NCBI GenBank assembly: GCA_023433655.1
Contig: JAEYUE010000012.1
Span: forward strand, 1-14,009
Reading direction: 5' to 3'
DNA length: 14,009 nt
Origin: Pseudomonadota bacterium
Lineage (GTDB): Bacteria > Pseudomonadota > Alphaproteobacteria > Caulobacterales > Caulobacteraceae
In this document: one piece after another, positions 13,215-14,009 of the stretch
Position numbering within the stretch: the stretch's first letter is position 1
Layout of the letters: every line of letters begins with the position of its first letter
Notes under the pieces: generated by a model
The model's database searches: none
Told to the model about the DNA's origin: nothing
The model's input: only the letters and a program-made list of their open reading frames with translations
Translations under genes and position numbers: made by a program

Positions 13215-14009
13215 TTGGCGAACGTCGCGGTGGTCGGCGCCCAGTGGGGCGACGAAGGCAAGGGCAAGATCGTCGACTGGCTGTCGAACCGGGCGGACGT
13301 CGTGGTTCGCTTCCAGGGCGGCCACAACGCCGGTCACACCCTCGTGGTCGACGGCAAGGTCTACAAGCTGGCCCTGCTGCCGTCGGGCGTGGTGCAGGGC
13401 AAGCCCTCGATCATCGGCAACGGCGTGGTCGTCGACCCTTGGCACCTGGTCCGCGAGATCGAGACCATCGAGGCCCAGGGCGTGGCGATCAGCCCGGACG
13501 TGCTGATCGTGGCGGACAACGCCTGCCTGATCCTGCCCATCCACCCGGCGCTGGACGTCGCCCGCGAGGCGGCCGCCAGCGCGCCCGGCGCGCGAATCGG
13601 CACGACCGGCCGCGGCATCGGTCCGGCCTATGAGGACAAGGTCGGCCGACGCGCCATCCGGGTCTGCGACCTGGCCAGCGCCGAGGACCTCAGGGTCAAG
13701 ATCGATCGCCTGCGGGCGCATCACGATCCCTTGCGCGCGGGGCTTGGCCTCGAGCCGATCGACCCCGACGCTTTGCTGGCCCAGCTCCTCGCCATCGCGC
13801 CGAAGATCCTTCCCTATGTCCAGCCCGCCTGGAGGGTGCTCGACCAGGCGCGTCGATCGGGCAAGCGCGTGCTGTTCGAGGGCGCCCAGGGAGCCTTCCT
13901 CGATGTCGATCACGGCACCTATCCCTATGTCACCAGCTCCAACACCGTGGCTGGACAGGCGGCGGCTGGCTCGGGCATCGGGCCGCGTGGCGTCGGCTAT
14001 GTGCTGGGC
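13215..14009 (+). CDS. purA: Adenylosuccinate synthetase (5' part, cut by right edge)
   Basis: The enzyme joins aspartate to IMP using GTP, the first committed step of AMP synthesis. The first 265 residues of a usual 430 or so are present. The start is a TTG (13215-13217), supported by GGAG at 13204-13207 with 7 nt spacing and by the protein beginning ANVAVVGAQWGDEGKGKIVD directly, the universal PurA N-terminus; no ATG or GTG start nearby gives this. Key motifs are GDEGKGK (12-18; Asp13 is the catalytic base), GGHNAGHT (35-42; His41), IGTTGRGIGPAYEDK (128-142, IMP/phosphate binding), LFEGAQGAFLDVDHGTYPYV (220-239) and TSSNT. The reading frame is open to the last base. It lies 84 bp after serC, with a possible promoter of its own. 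Confidence 0.98.
   Translation, partial: MANVAVVGAQWGDEGKGKIVDWLSNRADVVVRFQGGHNAGHTLVVDGKVYKLALLPSGVVQGKPSIIGNGVVVDPWHLVREIETIEAQGVAISPDVLIVADNACLILPIHPALDVAREAAASAPGARIGTTGRGIGPAYEDKVGRRAIRVCDLASAEDLRVKIDRLRAHHDPLRAGLGLEPIDPDALLAQLLAIAPKILPYVQPAWRVLDQARRSGKRVLFEGAQGAFLDVDHGTYPYVTSSNTVAGQAAAGSGIGPRGVGYVLG

Noticed and set aside
1..14009. tRNA genes, CRISPR arrays, insertion sequences, attachment sites
   Set aside because: No cloverleaf-like segment, regularly spaced repeat, transposase frame or paired direct repeat was found on reading both strands by eye.

Overview
The window is very GC-rich DNA from an alphaproteobacterium. The protein types, the compact overlapping genes and the flanking serC and purA genes point to Caulobacterales, with Brevundimonas, Caulobacter or Phenylobacterium as the likeliest genera; the genus is a guess. 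No integrase, repressor, replication, lysis or tRNA gene is visible.

Positions 1-10964 hold most of a gene transfer agent (GTA) structural cluster, in the same order as genes g3 to g15 of the Rhodobacter capsulatus GTA: portal (cut by the left edge), a small membrane/coiled-coil protein, prohead protease, major capsid protein, head-tail adaptor, stopper, tail terminator, tail tube protein, two tail assembly chaperone-like proteins, a short tape measure protein, distal tail protein, hub protein, NlpC/P60 cell-wall peptidase and a 1240-residue tail-tip/host-specificity protein. The terminase genes would lie to the left. Nearly all genes run rightward with 1-11 nt overlaps or tiny gaps, so they look like one translationally coupled operon. 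All reading frames are open, which fits a maintained domesticated particle rather than a decaying prophage.

Two features break this layout. A leftward gene (1241-1639) for a small lipoprotein sits between the protease and capsid genes, and its stop overlaps the protease stop tail-to-tail. A strong hairpin (3056-3106) lies between the capsid and adaptor genes. The hub protein (6139-6792) also appears to lack about 70-80 internal residues, yet keeps four cysteines that are candidate Fe-S ligands.

Positions 11065-14009 are ordinary chromosomal genes: a zinc-finger-less DnaJ-type co-chaperone, an alphaproteobacterial phosphoserine aminotransferase (serC) overlapping it, and adenylosuccinate synthetase (purA, cut by the right edge) with a TTG start and a plausible promoter of its own.
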